A DNA stretch of 64,000 bases from Streptomyces sp. NA04227. GTDB lineage: Bacteria; Actinomycetota; Actinomycetes; Streptomycetales; Streptomycetaceae. Positions 20,702 to 29,561 of the stretch are shown here, piece by piece; the stretch's first letter is position 1; every line of letters starts with the position of its first letter. The DNA is taken from NCBI RefSeq assembly GCF_013364195.1, contig NZ_CP054918.1, positions 744,001 through 808,000 on the forward strand, read 5' to 3'. The notes under the pieces were generated by a model. The model was not told where the DNA came from, did not search any database, and saw only the letters and a program-made list of their open reading frames with translations. The position numbers were made by a program, and so were the translations under genes.

Positions 20702-20730
20702 GCCCTTTTCCGGTACGGGTGTTCAGTGCC

Positions 20731-22746
20731 TCACGGGAACGGGTGCGGCACCATGCGGATCTCCGCCTCGGTCAGGTCCGTCGGGCGCAGGCCGCCACGC
20801 CGGGCCGCGGTGCGAAGCCGCGGTAGGTACGGGGCCCGCTGCCGGGTCCAGCCGAAGTCGATCGGGAGCAGTCCCGGCACCAGCGCGCAGACGGTGTGCA
20901 GTTCCATCCCGAGCTGCTCGGGCGTGGTCTGGTCGACGACGATCACATCGTGACCGGCCGCCGCCAACTGGTCGACCACATAACGGAGTTCGTCCGCGAG
21001 GTCGCCGCTGCGCGGACGCTCACTCGTGTTCCAGTCGCCGTAGAGCTCGGCCATCGGGCGGCGTCGGGCCCGCAGGTAGGGCGCGACGTGTTCGGTCATC
21101 CGTGGCAGACCGTAGAGCTGTGCGTGGTCCTTGAGATGCTTGACCAGGGTGAAGTCCTCGGCCATGGCCTCCAGTTCGGCTCTGCGCTCGGCGACCTGGC
21201 CGGGCAGGTGCGGGATGTAGGTGAGCACCTCGGACAGGGCGGCCTCCAGCGCGGCCACCGGGTCCAGGGCCGCGCCCGCGCCGAAGGAGTACGTACCCGG
21301 GCCGCCGTCCCTGCGCACCGCGAGCCCCGTCACGACCGGGACGGACAGGTCGATGCGGTTGTCGAAGGCGTGGACGTCGTAGCCCTGCAGGGCGGCGCGG
21401 TCGGTCATCATGCGCACTGCCGCCGAGTCCACCGTGGCGAGATCGATCTCCGGCAGGGTCAGGCCGCTGTACCAGGCGGCCAGGAAGGCGTCCCGCTCGA
21501 TGAGTTCGAGCAGGGCGCCGAGCGTGGCCTCCTCGCGACAGCTCCCGATGGCGCAGCCGTTGGAGCACTCGAAGACGAAGTTGTCGGCGGCCAGACCCGC
21601 GCTGTAGTGGACCAGGCGGGCGGGTACCAGGACCGGGCGCGCGTCGCGCAGCGAGTGGCCGTGCACCCAGGGGATGGGGCGGGCCGGGTCGAAGGGCGAG
21701 ACCATGGGGTCGGTGCGATAGGTCTCGGGCGCGTAGAAGCCGCAGGTGGCGGGGTCCAGCGCGCGCTCGCCCAGTTCCTCGTAGGAGGCGGTGAGCAGGG
21801 TGCTGCCGGTACGGCGGTGGGTGCCCGCGTAGCGTTCCAGGCCCTCCAGGAAGGCGAGGTCGCGGCTGTGCCGGAAGCTGTTCGCCTGACCGCTCCAGGT
21901 GACGTCGGTCAGTCCCGCGTAGCCCCGCATGAAGACGCTGCCCGCGACGGGCGCGGTGGTCGGCGAGGTGACATTGATCCAGGTGCCGCCGCCGAGCACC
22001 CCGGTCACGGGGTTGGCCAGCGCCTCGGTCGGCAGCGGGAAGGAGGCCGCGGGGCGCAGCCGGGCGCTGTCCGGGGAGGGTTTCGGGCGGGGTTCGGGTA
22101 CGAAACGCGCCGCCTCGGCGGTGTCGCTGCCGCGCGGACCGCAGTACGGACACAGGGGGTCGGCGAGCAGCGGTGAGGTCCGGACGCCGAGGGTGGCCAG
22201 GTCGAGGCGGGAGATCTGCGGCAGCCGTCGGTCCGCCTCGGCCGGGCCGCCGGGCGCCGGGGCCGGGCCGCCGAGGACTGCGGTGTGCAGGGCGAGGGCC
22301 GCGTCGAGGTGATGTGCGGTCAGGTGGGGCGAGTCGGCCGAGACGGGGGTGGCCTTGGTGGCGGGGCCCGAACCGGTCTCCAGCGCGTCGCGTTCGCTGC
22401 GCGAGCGCAGCCGCTGCCAGCGCATGGCGAGACACTGGCCGCAGGCCGGTGTGCTGCCGTCGCCTCCCCAGGGACCGATCAGTACGGCCTGGGCGGTGAG
22501 GTGGACGGTGGCCGCCTGGCGTACGGGAGCGAAGGGGTCGTCCGCGCGGGAGCCGAGGGCGTCGTGCACGCCGACGGTGACCACCGCCGGGGGGCGGGTT
22601 CCGTCCGGCGCGGCGGCGGCCAGTGCCTGCTGGAGGATGCGGCGGGCCGCTTCCATGGCGGTGCCTTCGGACGCCTGGACCGGGGTGTCGTGGCGGGCGG
22701 GCTCCGGCGCGGGGGCGGGGGCCGGGGCCGGGAGTCCGGCTGTCAT
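20731..22746 (-). CDS. YcaO-domain azoline-forming cyclodehydratase (copy 1)
   Basis: A 671-residue TOMM cyclodehydratase. Residues about 30-260 are an N-terminal region with two CxxC pairs (Cys102/105 and Cys199/202), probably a zinc site as in leader-handling docking domains. Residues about 270-671 are the YcaO domain, which activates the peptide backbone with ATP to make thiazolines or oxazolines. ATP-site segments include SNGCAIGSCREEATLGALLELIERDAF and GAGAALDPVAALEAALSE. The C-terminus ends MVPHPFP, the proline-rich tail important in TOMM YcaO proteins. The ATG at 22746 overlaps the permease stop (ATGA) and has GGAG 9 nt upstream. It is the last gene of the minus-strand set. Confidence 0.92.
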   Translation of the reverse strand: MTAGLPAPAPAPAPEPARHDTPVQASEGTAMEAARRILQQALAAAAPDGTRPPAVVTVGVHDALGSRADDPFAPVRQAATVHLTAQAVLIGPWGGDGSTPACGQCLAMRWQRLRSRSERDALETGSGPATKATPVSADSPHLTAHHLDAALALHTAVLGGPAPAPGGPAEADRRLPQISRLDLATLGVRTSPLLADPLCPYCGPRGSDTAEAARFVPEPRPKPSPDSARLRPAASFPLPTEALANPVTGVLGGGTWINVTSPTTAPVAGSVFMRGYAGLTDVTWSGQANSFRHSRDLAFLEGLERYAGTHRRTGSTLLTASYEELGERALDPATCGFYAPETYRTDPMVSPFDPARPIPWVHGHSLRDARPVLVPARLVHYSAGLAADNFVFECSNGCAIGSCREEATLGALLELIERDAFLAAWYSGLTLPEIDLATVDSAAVRMMTDRAALQGYDVHAFDNRIDLSVPVVTGLAVRRDGGPGTYSFGAGAALDPVAALEAALSEVLTYIPHLPGQVAERRAELEAMAEDFTLVKHLKDHAQLYGLPRMTEHVAPYLRARRRPMAELYGDWNTSERPRSGDLADELRYVVDQLAAAGHDVIVVDQTTPEQLGMELHTVCALVPGLLPIDFGWTRQRAPYLPRLRTAARRGGLRPTDLTEAEIRMVPHPFP

Positions 22747-23498
22747 GTGCGGTTGCTCCATCGGAAGACCTTGAGTCCCAGGGCGCCGAAGACCACCGCG
22801 AAACCGAGCAGCACGGCACAGTCGACGCCGATGTCGGCGAGGCCGCCCTCCCCGGTCAGGCTCGCGGAGGCGGCGTCGTTGAAGTAGTAGAGCGGCAGGG
22901 CCTTGGCCACCGCCTGGAGCCAGGACGGCATCATGTCGATCGGCAGGAAGGAGCCGGACAGGAACGCCATCGGCACCATCAGGCAGTTGGCCATCGCGGC
23001 GACCGCCTCGGGGGTGTCGGCGCGGGAGCCGATCACCACGCCGATGGCGAGGAAGGCGGTGATGCCGAGGACGAGTACCGGCAGTGTCAGTGGCCACTGG
23101 GCGTCGAGCGAGAGACCGAACGGCGGCAGCATCGCGACGGCCACGAAGAAGACCGACTGCACCAGGCCGATGCCGACGGCCAGCGTGTAGCGCGAGCCGA
23201 GCACACTGCCGAGCGAGGTCGGGGTGAGCCGGATCAGGCGCAGCAGGTCGTCGCGCCGCCACTGCATGAGGGTGAAGCCGATCCCGAAGACGGCGGCGTT
23301 GGCCACTCCCCAGGACATCACCCCGGGGGCGATGTAGGAGATGTAGCTGCGGCCGGTCTCCTCCAGTTCCTGGTCGCTGAAGATCAGGCCGAAGACGACC
23401 AGGAAGATCAGCGGGAAGGCGAAGGTGAAGAACAGGGTCGCCTTGTCGCGCACCGCCGCCCGGTGGCCGGCCGCGGTCAGTGCCGTGTACGCGCTCAT
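22743..23498 (-). CDS. ABC transporter permease (peptide/drug export type)
   Basis: A 251-residue ABC-2-type permease with six predicted membrane segments. These include ATLFFTFAFPLIFLVVFGLIF near the N-terminus, a central pair around GIGLVQSVFFVAVAML and LPVLVLGITAFLAIGVVIG, and a last helix before the KVFRWSNRT tail. It partners the ATPase whose gene it overlaps by 4 nt (ATG at 23498, ATGA). Position inside the cluster points to export of the mature peptide and self-resistance. Confidence 0.92.
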   Translation of the reverse strand: MSAYTALTAAGHRAAVRDKATLFFTFAFPLIFLVVFGLIFSDQELEETGRSYISYIAPGVMSWGVANAAVFGIGFTLMQWRRDDLLRLIRLTPTSLGSVLGSRYTLAVGIGLVQSVFFVAVAMLPPFGLSLDAQWPLTLPVLVLGITAFLAIGVVIGSRADTPEAVAAMANCLMVPMAFLSGSFLPIDMMPSWLQAVAKALPLYYFNDAASASLTGEGGLADIGVDCAVLLGFAVVFGALGLKVFRWSNRT

Positions 23499-24481
23499 GC
23501 CTGCTGCTCCCTGGTGTGCGATCGCGGGTGCGTGCCCTCGGCACCGGCGTCGCCGGTGAGTTCGAGGTAGACGTCCTCCAGCGTGGCCGTACGGGTCATC
23601 ACCTGGTCGAGGCCGGTCAAGGCGTCGAGGGCCTGAAGTACCTTGCCGGGAACGGTGGTTTCCAGGACCAGGGAGCCGCCCTGGACGGTGGCGCGCTCGA
23701 CGCCCTCGATGGCCGCCGCCTCCGCCACGGCGAGGCGGTCGGCGGGGAGCATCAGGCGTGCGGGCGCGCCCGCGGCGCTGACCAGACGGTGCGGGGAGTC
23801 CAGGGCCCGTATCCGGCCGGCCACCAGGATGGCGACCCGGTCGCAGAGCGCCTCGGCCTCGTCGAGGTGGTGGGTGGTGTAGACGATGGTGCGGCCCTGC
23901 TCCTTGAGCGTGCGCAGGACCTCCCACAGATCGCGGCGGGCCTGGGGGTCGAGGGCGGCGGTGGGTTCGTCGAGGAAGATCAGCTCCGGTCCGTGGACCA
24001 GTGCGGAGGCGATGGCCAGGCGCTGGCGCTGGCCCCCGGAGAGGTTCTCGACCAGGACGTCGCGCTGTTCCTCCAGGCCGACGGTGGCCAGCGCCCGCTC
24101 GGCCGCGGCCCGGTCGGCGCGGTAGAGGGCGGCCACGGTGACGAGGTGTTCGGCGGCGGTCTGGCGCACGAAGAAGGCCGAGGACTGGGTCTGCACGCCC
24201 ATCCGCGGCAGCAGCGCGGTGTTGCGGGGCCAGGGTGCGTGGCCGAGCACGGTGACGCTGCCGGAGTCGGGGCGGCGCAGGCCCTCCATGATTTCCACCA
24301 GGGTGGTCTTGCCCGCGCCGTTGGGGCCGAGCAGCCCGAAGAACTCGCCGCGCCCGACCGTGAGGGACACCCGGTCGAGAGCCGGGCGGTCCTGGTACTG
24401 CTTGCTGATCTCGTGCACGGAGATCGCCGCTTCGCCGCCCGCCGGCGGTTTTGGCGGCTGGTTCCTGGCGGAAGCTGTCAT
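23495..24481 (-). CDS. ABC transporter ATP-binding protein
   Basis: A 328-residue ATPase of the DrrA/CcmA-like export class. Walker A is GPNGAGKTT at residues 52-60, the signature is LSGGQRQRL, Walker B is LIFLDEP, and an H-loop lies in YTTHHLDEAEALCD. The C-terminal 90 residues are the extension common in drug-export ATPases. The ATG at 24481 follows the M50 gene by 59 bases; the frame extends upstream, but the family alignment starts here. It pairs with the permease gene downstream. Confidence 0.94.
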   Translation of the reverse strand: MTASARNQPPKPPAGGEAAISVHEISKQYQDRPALDRVSLTVGRGEFFGLLGPNGAGKTTLVEIMEGLRRPDSGSVTVLGHAPWPRNTALLPRMGVQTQSSAFFVRQTAAEHLVTVAALYRADRAAAERALATVGLEEQRDVLVENLSGGQRQRLAIASALVHGPELIFLDEPTAALDPQARRDLWEVLRTLKEQGRTIVYTTHHLDEAEALCDRVAILVAGRIRALDSPHRLVSAAGAPARLMLPADRLAVAEAAAIEGVERATVQGGSLVLETTVPGKVLQALDALTGLDQVMTRTATLEDVYLELTGDAGAEGTHPRSHTREQQA

Positions 24482-24540
24482 GGCGTTGTGCCCCTCGGTG
24501 TGGTTCGGTTCGTGGCGCGGGGTTGGGACTGGGTCACGGG

Positions 24541-25653
24541 TCAGCGGGTGGTGAGGAAGGCCCAGACGGCTAGTAAGGCGCCGGTGAGCAGACCAAGGAC
24601 GAGCAGTGCGGAGCCGGTGCCGTAGGCGGTGTACAGCCTGCGGGCGCGCGGCGGGTAGGCCTCGGCCCGGGGGCGGTCGCGCAGCCACAGCCTCATGTAC
24701 TCGCCGCTGCCCGGGGCGAGCCGGGTGACGCGCAGGGCGTGGCCGAGCATCGTGTAGCCGTCCAGTGGCGGCAGCGGCACCAGGTTGACGAGTGCCTGCA
24801 CGCTTCCGGCGAGCAGCAGTACGGAGAGGACCTTGCGGGTGGAGTCGTCCGCGAGCAGTCCCCACCACGCCCAGAACGGCAGCAGGAAGAGCAGGTTGGC
24901 GAAGGCGCCGGCCAGGGCGACCGCCAGTTGCTGCCTGCGCCTGCTCAGATAGCGGTAGTTCTCGACGGTGCAGTACATGATCGCGGCCGGCAGTCGCCAG
25001 CGAAGACCGATCTCCCCCACGGTGCCGCCGACATGGCGGGCGGCGATGCCGTGGGCCAGTTCGTGCAGGGCGGTGCTCAGCCAGAGCAGGGTGGCGACGG
25101 CGACCAGGGGCACCGGCCGGTGCAGCAGCCACCAGGTGTCGTCGGCCAGGGCCGGTACGTCCAGGGCGAGCACCACTTCCATGGCCAGGCACAGGACGAC
25201 CAACGGCACCAGTACGACGGGGTGCAGCAGCGGACGCAGCAGGCGGTGCAGCCGGGCCGTGGTGGCGTCGGCGTCGGCGACGAGGCGCACGCTGCCCTTG
25301 CCGAGGGTGCCGGTCACCGCCCGTGCGGAACGCTCGGGCGGTGACGGCAGCGGGCCGCCCGCAAGCAGGTGACGGCTGCCGAGCAGGCCGAGCAACTGCT
25401 GCCAGTTGGCCTCGCCGAGGCGACGGTTGAAGGCGCGGCCGTACTCGGTGCCGATCTCGGCCAGGGTGCGGTGGCCGTCGAGGCGGGAGACCAGGAAGTA
25501 CTCCTTGGGTCCGATCTCGAAGGCGGTGCCCGTCACCGGGTCCTTGACGAGGTGGACCGTGGCCGCGCCGCTGAGCAGCGGCGGGGACAAAAGAATGCCG
25601 TCCCGCAGCGCGGGCCGGTGGCCGAGGAGCCCGCCGGGTTCCGTGCGGGTCAC
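24541..25653 (-). CDS. M50-type membrane metalloprotease with PqqD/RRE-like N-terminal domain
   Basis: A 370-residue protein. Residues about 28-100 look like a PqqD/RiPP-recognition-element fold (VHLVKDPVTGTAFEIGPKEY, then a helical stretch ending GLLGSRHLL). Membrane helices follow from about residue 143. The zinc-binding HExxH is His197-Glu-Leu-Ala-His201 in STALHELAHGIAARH. The third M50 ligand is Asp298 in NLVPLPPLDGY. Protease function at the membrane, with the N-terminal domain able to hold the leader, makes it the leading candidate for leader cleavage coupled to export. This is inference. GTG start at 25653 overlaps the upstream stop codon (GTGA). Confidence 0.85.
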   Translation of the reverse strand: MTRTEPGGLLGHRPALRDGILLSPPLLSGAATVHLVKDPVTGTAFEIGPKEYFLVSRLDGHRTLAEIGTEYGRAFNRRLGEANWQQLLGLLGSRHLLAGGPLPSPPERSARAVTGTLGKGSVRLVADADATTARLHRLLRPLLHPVVLVPLVVLCLAMEVVLALDVPALADDTWWLLHRPVPLVAVATLLWLSTALHELAHGIAARHVGGTVGEIGLRWRLPAAIMYCTVENYRYLSRRRQQLAVALAGAFANLLFLLPFWAWWGLLADDSTRKVLSVLLLAGSVQALVNLVPLPPLDGYTMLGHALRVTRLAPGSGEYMRLWLRDRPRAEAYPPRARRLYTAYGTGSALLVLGLLTGALLAVWAFLTTR

Positions 25654-26714
25654 GGTGTCACCGCCGCCTCGTCCTCGCGGAGCACCCGACCGAGCAGGTG
25701 GGAGAGGTAGGCCTCGTCGCGGATGGTCACATGCAACCGGTTGTTGGTCATGTGCATGTACGGGGAGAGCAGCAGCGGGAGCGCCTGCTCGGGGTCTTCC
25801 ACCCGCTCGTCACGGGTACCGTCCCAGGACCGGAACACCAGCTGTCCGTCGAGCGCCAACCGCTCGGCGCGGGCGCGCAGTTCGAAGCAGTGCTCGGCCC
25901 AGCCGCGCAGGAAGGCGGGCAGCCGGGACGGCTCCCGGGCGGCCATCGCCTCGCGCACCGCGGCGAAGCGGGCCGCTAGGCCCGGCGCGGTCTGCGCGTA
26001 CTGGCGGTCGTACTCCTTCGACCCGATGAAGTTGGTACCGGGGAAGGCGCGGTGCCAGAACTGGTAGTAGCGGTCGAGGTAGTCGCCGAGCTGCCCGCGG
26101 TCGGGCAGGAAGGCACTGGCCATCACCATCATGAACTGGGCGGAGGTGCCGAGCAGGACGGTGCGCAGATGCAGGTTCATGGAGCGCAGTGCCTCCATGA
26201 CCAGATCGCTGGAGTACGCGAAGTGCCACTCGGCGAGCTCGATACCGGCCGGGCCGCCGTACTTGCCGTACTCGGGCTCGTAGGGCTCCCAGGAGAAGGA
26301 GTTGTTGGGGCGCAGGTTCATCCGGCCGTCGGCGCCCATGAAGGAGGCGCGGTCGCCCTCGGGGAACTCGATCTCGAAGAGGGCGTTGTAGAACTCGTTG
26401 AGGAAGCCGGAGTCGACCTCGTAGAGCGCCGGCCTGGCCTTGAGGAAGTCGCCCACGGCCTGCTCGGTGCGGCGCCGCACTTCCTCCTCCAGGCCGCTGC
26501 GGGCCGGCTTCACCCGCAGCCTCACGTGCGGGCCCTCCAGCCAGTAGTTGATGAAGAAGTGGCCCGATATCAGGCCTTCCTCGGTGAGTGCGGTGAGCAG
26601 CGGCCGCACACAAGTGGTCAGGAGGGGCCCCGGGTTGGCGGCGTAGAAGACGTGCAGTGCCTGCCAGGCGCCGGGCCCGGCGCCCTCGGCGGTGGAGGTG
26701 TTCGGCTCGGACAT
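25650..26714 (-). CDS. SpaB_C / thiopeptide-type biosynthesis domain protein (small LanB, elimination type)
   Basis: A 354-residue stand-alone SpaB C-terminal-type domain. In split LanB systems this fold either eliminates glutamate from glutamylated Ser/Thr (making dehydroalanine/dehydrobutyrine) or, in thiopeptides, joins two dehydroalanines into a pyridine. Residues 16-70 hold AWQALHVFYAANPG and the Arg-rich segment EGPHVRLRVKP. Near the C-terminus, SPYMHMTNNRL keeps the His (His321) of the HMxxNRL motif used by the NisB elimination domain, which favours elimination. The ATG at 26714 overlaps the glutamylation gene stop (ATGA), so the two are translationally coupled. Confidence 0.87.
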   Translation of the reverse strand: MSEPNTSTAEGAGPGAWQALHVFYAANPGPLLTTCVRPLLTALTEEGLISGHFFINYWLEGPHVRLRVKPARSGLEEEVRRRTEQAVGDFLKARPALYEVDSGFLNEFYNALFEIEFPEGDRASFMGADGRMNLRPNNSFSWEPYEPEYGKYGGPAGIELAEWHFAYSSDLVMEALRSMNLHLRTVLLGTSAQFMMVMASAFLPDRGQLGDYLDRYYQFWHRAFPGTNFIGSKEYDRQYAQTAPGLAARFAAVREAMAAREPSRLPAFLRGWAEHCFELRARAERLALDGQLVFRSWDGTRDERVEDPEQALPLLLSPYMHMTNNRLHVTIRDEAYLSHLLGRVLREDEAAVTP

Positions 26715-29551
26715 CACAGAGCGCCCTTCGGTTCGCGGCTGGTGAAGGTCTCCACGGCGAGTTCGGCGACATGCGCCCCGCGCCCGGACCGTACGTGCAG
26801 TGCGCCGTGGGCGGGCAACACCTCCCGCAGGACGACCCGGTGCTCCGGATTCCCGAGGAGGGTCTCGAAGGCGGCGAGCGAGAGGGGTCCGTCGAAGTCC
26901 ACGTACTGGGGTTTGGCGCCGACCGCGGCCGGTCCCGCCGAGACCGTGGCGAAGACCTCGCAGGGCAGGCCGTGGCGATGGCGCCAGCGCTGCCAGGCCA
27001 GGAAGCGTTCCGCCTCGGTGGCGCCGGGTGCGGCGGCGGGGAGCCGGCCCGCGGTGGTGGTCCAGCTCCGGCGGCTGAGCACGATGTCCTCGTGGACCAC
27101 CCGGGGCCGCGCGGTGACGCCCTCGTGTTCCGCGCCCTCGGGGACCCCCGCCCACACGTCCAGCGGCGACATCGAGGACGGGGACAGGAGCAGCAGAGTG
27201 CGGGCGATGGCGGGCAGCGCGAGCGGCACCAGATAGCCCAGGTAGACGGGGACGACCTCGCGGCCGAGGCGGCGGGAGCGGAGCAGCACGCGCCCCGCGC
27301 CCGGGTCGTGCTCGGCGTAGAGGTCGTCCAGGTGCAGCTGCCGGTCCTCGGGGACGCTGCCCGTCTCACCGGGGCAGACGATCTGGTAGTCGGTGAGGCG
27401 GCCGTGCAGATTGAGGTTGGTGGTGACCGGGCCGCCGGTGACCTCCGCGAGCACGGCTCCGTTCGGGGTGATCCGGGCGGCCGTGGCGCGCAGTTCGTCG
27501 CCGAGCGGCACGGGGGCCTGTTCGTAGGCGTGGGTGAAGCGGCTGAACGGGAAGGAGAGACCGCCGTAGGAGCGGTTGAGCACGGTCAGCTCGGTCCCGG
27601 CCGCCGGGTCGCGCACCAGTTGGATGTGGTGGCAGCGCGGGGCGAACGAGGGGGTGACCGCGGTGAGTTGGCCCGCGACCTCGGCCAGGGCGTCCGCGTC
27701 CAGGCGCAGTTCGGGCGCGCCCGGCGGGTGTGCCGCCCAGGCGGTGCGCATCCGTGAGATGAAGGCGCGCCGGGCGGCGTCCAGGGCCTTGATGCCGCTC
27801 AGCCCGAGCCAGTTCTCCTCGGGGACGTACTCCCCCTCGGAGCTGATCGGGGTGCGCCGTGCGGTGAAGGAGAGGTACTGGTCGAAGAAGTCCTCGTGGA
27901 AGTCGTGGACCAGGCCGAGCAGGTCCTCGCAGCGGCCGCCGGTGCCGTAGCGCGCGGTGAAGAAGCCCTCGAAGGTGATGCGCTGGGGCAGCGTCAGATC
28001 GAAGGCGGGCAGCACGCTCTCCACCCGGCGCATGCTGCCGCCGTCCCCCTGTGCCCAGGTGGGCGGCGTGCAGTGCACGTCCGTGCCCGCGGAGACGTCC
28101 TCGTAGAGGAGGGTCTGCGGGAGTACGGAGTCCTCGGCGGCGCCGAGTTCGCGCTGGACGTTGCCCAGGCTCGCGCGCAGGCCGCGAAGGAGTGCGGCGC
28201 GTTCGGCGCGGTCCGCGGCCGGATAGCGGTCGAGGAGGGCGGCGGGCTCGTCGAGGAGGGTGACGAGGCGGGCGGCCCAGGCGGTGCCGAGGCCGGCCAG
28301 GGCGCGGCTGAAGGCGCGCAGCGGATCGCCGCTGTGCACCTCGGTGTCCAGGCAGGGCACCCGCACGATGCCGAGCTGGAGCAGGGCCGCGAGGTAGGCC
28401 TCGCCGCCCTCGGCGTCCGCCTCGTGCTCGGTGGTGAGCCAGGCCGCGAGTTCGTGGTGGCGCAGTTCGGTGCGCTCTTCGAGCAGGGCGATCAGCCGGT
28501 CCAGGGTGCCGCTGCGGCGCAGGAAGAACAGCCGGTCCTTGACGGCGTCGAAGGTGACGGCGGCCGCGTCGTCACCGGCGGTGATCCAGCGGCGCACATA
28601 GCGGACACGGTCCTCGTCGCGGCCCCATCCGGAGGCCAGGCGCAGCGGCAGGTCGCGCCTGAACTCCGGCCGCGCCAGGATCAGTTCGGCGAGCCGCGCC
28701 AGGACGACGACGTTGATCCGGACGTGGCTGGTCCATTCCTCCTCCATGCGCACCACCGGCGGCCCGTCCGTGGCGGCGGCTTCCCCGGCCACGAACGAGC
28801 CGGTGGCCGACGAATCGGTGGCCGACGAATCGGTGGCGAACGAGCCGGTGGCGACGCCGGTGAAGGTGCTGAAGGGGCTGGTCTTCAGGGCGGTGCGGTA
28901 CAGGTACTGCACCACCGAGCGCTCCACCTTGCGCATCCGGCCGCTCGGCCGTGGCCCGGACTTGGCATAGCCGTCGAGCTGTCCGTCCAGGGCGGGCGAG
29001 GCGAGGAGCAGCCCCCCGCGCAGCCGTTCGTCGTCGAGCAGGTCGCGCAACGCGGCCCGGGAGGCGGCGAGTTCGTCGTCGAGGAGCCCGGGGCCCTCGG
29101 CATACCTGGCCTCCAGTTGCTGCCGGGCCGCGATCCATTCGCGTACCGGAGCGGCGGCGGGCGGGTGCGCCGCGGCGACCAGGTCCAGTGCCCGTACGGG
29201 GTCGGCGGGCAGCTTGTTGTTGTGTATCCGGCGGCGCAGCGCGAGCAGTTCGCGGCGCTGTGCGGCGCCCTCGCCACCCGGGGCCGGGTCGGTCGCGGCG
29301 ACGGCCTCGTGCAGCAGGTCGCTGAGGTGGCCGGCGGCCCGGCCCAGGGACTCTTCCGCGGCGACGACGTCGGCGGCCCAGCGGCCCGCCCCGGGGCAGC
29401 GCAACTGCTCGGTCACCGCTGCCGGGAGGCCCGCGACGCGCAGCATGAAACGGTCGCCGGTGTGCCACCGCGCGCTGTCGCCGCCGGCTGCGGGGAGTTC
29501 GGCGGCCGACGGCGTCGGGCCGGTGTCCGCCGTGGAGATCGGGGAACTCAT
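26714..29551 (-). CDS. Lantibiotic dehydratase N-terminal (tRNA-dependent glutamylation) protein
   Basis: A 945-residue LanB N-terminal-type protein that uses glutamyl-tRNA to glutamylate Ser/Thr before elimination. The fold starts GDRFMLRVAG. Mid-protein segments include KTSPFSTFTGVATG and the C-terminal part ends LPCEVFATVSA ... KPQYVDFDGPLS, typical of the glutamylation domain. No fused elimination domain is present; that job falls to the next gene. The ATG at 29551 has GAGAGG at 6 nt; an ATG two codons upstream sits directly on that sequence. An imperfect 15-bp tandem repeat near 28800 encodes an A-T-D/G-S-S/F pentapeptide repeat in a loop (about residues 232-252). Confidence 0.9.
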   Translation of the reverse strand: MSSPISTADTGPTPSAAELPAAGGDSARWHTGDRFMLRVAGLPAAVTEQLRCPGAGRWAADVVAAEESLGRAAGHLSDLLHEAVAATDPAPGGEGAAQRRELLALRRRIHNNKLPADPVRALDLVAAAHPPAAAPVREWIAARQQLEARYAEGPGLLDDELAASRAALRDLLDDERLRGGLLLASPALDGQLDGYAKSGPRPSGRMRKVERSVVQYLYRTALKTSPFSTFTGVATGSFATDSSATDSSATGSFVAGEAAATDGPPVVRMEEEWTSHVRINVVVLARLAELILARPEFRRDLPLRLASGWGRDEDRVRYVRRWITAGDDAAAVTFDAVKDRLFFLRRSGTLDRLIALLEERTELRHHELAAWLTTEHEADAEGGEAYLAALLQLGIVRVPCLDTEVHSGDPLRAFSRALAGLGTAWAARLVTLLDEPAALLDRYPAADRAERAALLRGLRASLGNVQRELGAAEDSVLPQTLLYEDVSAGTDVHCTPPTWAQGDGGSMRRVESVLPAFDLTLPQRITFEGFFTARYGTGGRCEDLLGLVHDFHEDFFDQYLSFTARRTPISSEGEYVPEENWLGLSGIKALDAARRAFISRMRTAWAAHPPGAPELRLDADALAEVAGQLTAVTPSFAPRCHHIQLVRDPAAGTELTVLNRSYGGLSFPFSRFTHAYEQAPVPLGDELRATAARITPNGAVLAEVTGGPVTTNLNLHGRLTDYQIVCPGETGSVPEDRQLHLDDLYAEHDPGAGRVLLRSRRLGREVVPVYLGYLVPLALPAIARTLLLLSPSSMSPLDVWAGVPEGAEHEGVTARPRVVHEDIVLSRRSWTTTAGRLPAAAPGATEAERFLAWQRWRHRHGLPCEVFATVSAGPAAVGAKPQYVDFDGPLSLAAFETLLGNPEHRVVLREVLPAHGALHVRSGRGAHVAELAVETFTSREPKGAL

Positions 29552-29561
29552 CGTCATCCTC

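Noticed and set aside
18628..20826. A 732-codon plus-strand frame covering the M20 gene and the precursor region
   Set aside because: It runs antisense to the M20 gene and out of frame with the precursor. The precursor has its own ATG, ribosome binding site and a meaningful leader/core pattern.
22743..23544. Reading the YcaO frame upstream to 23544 as one 937-residue protein
   Set aside because: The added part is out-of-frame translation of the permease gene. The ATG at 22746 with its ATGA overlap and GGAG is a better start.
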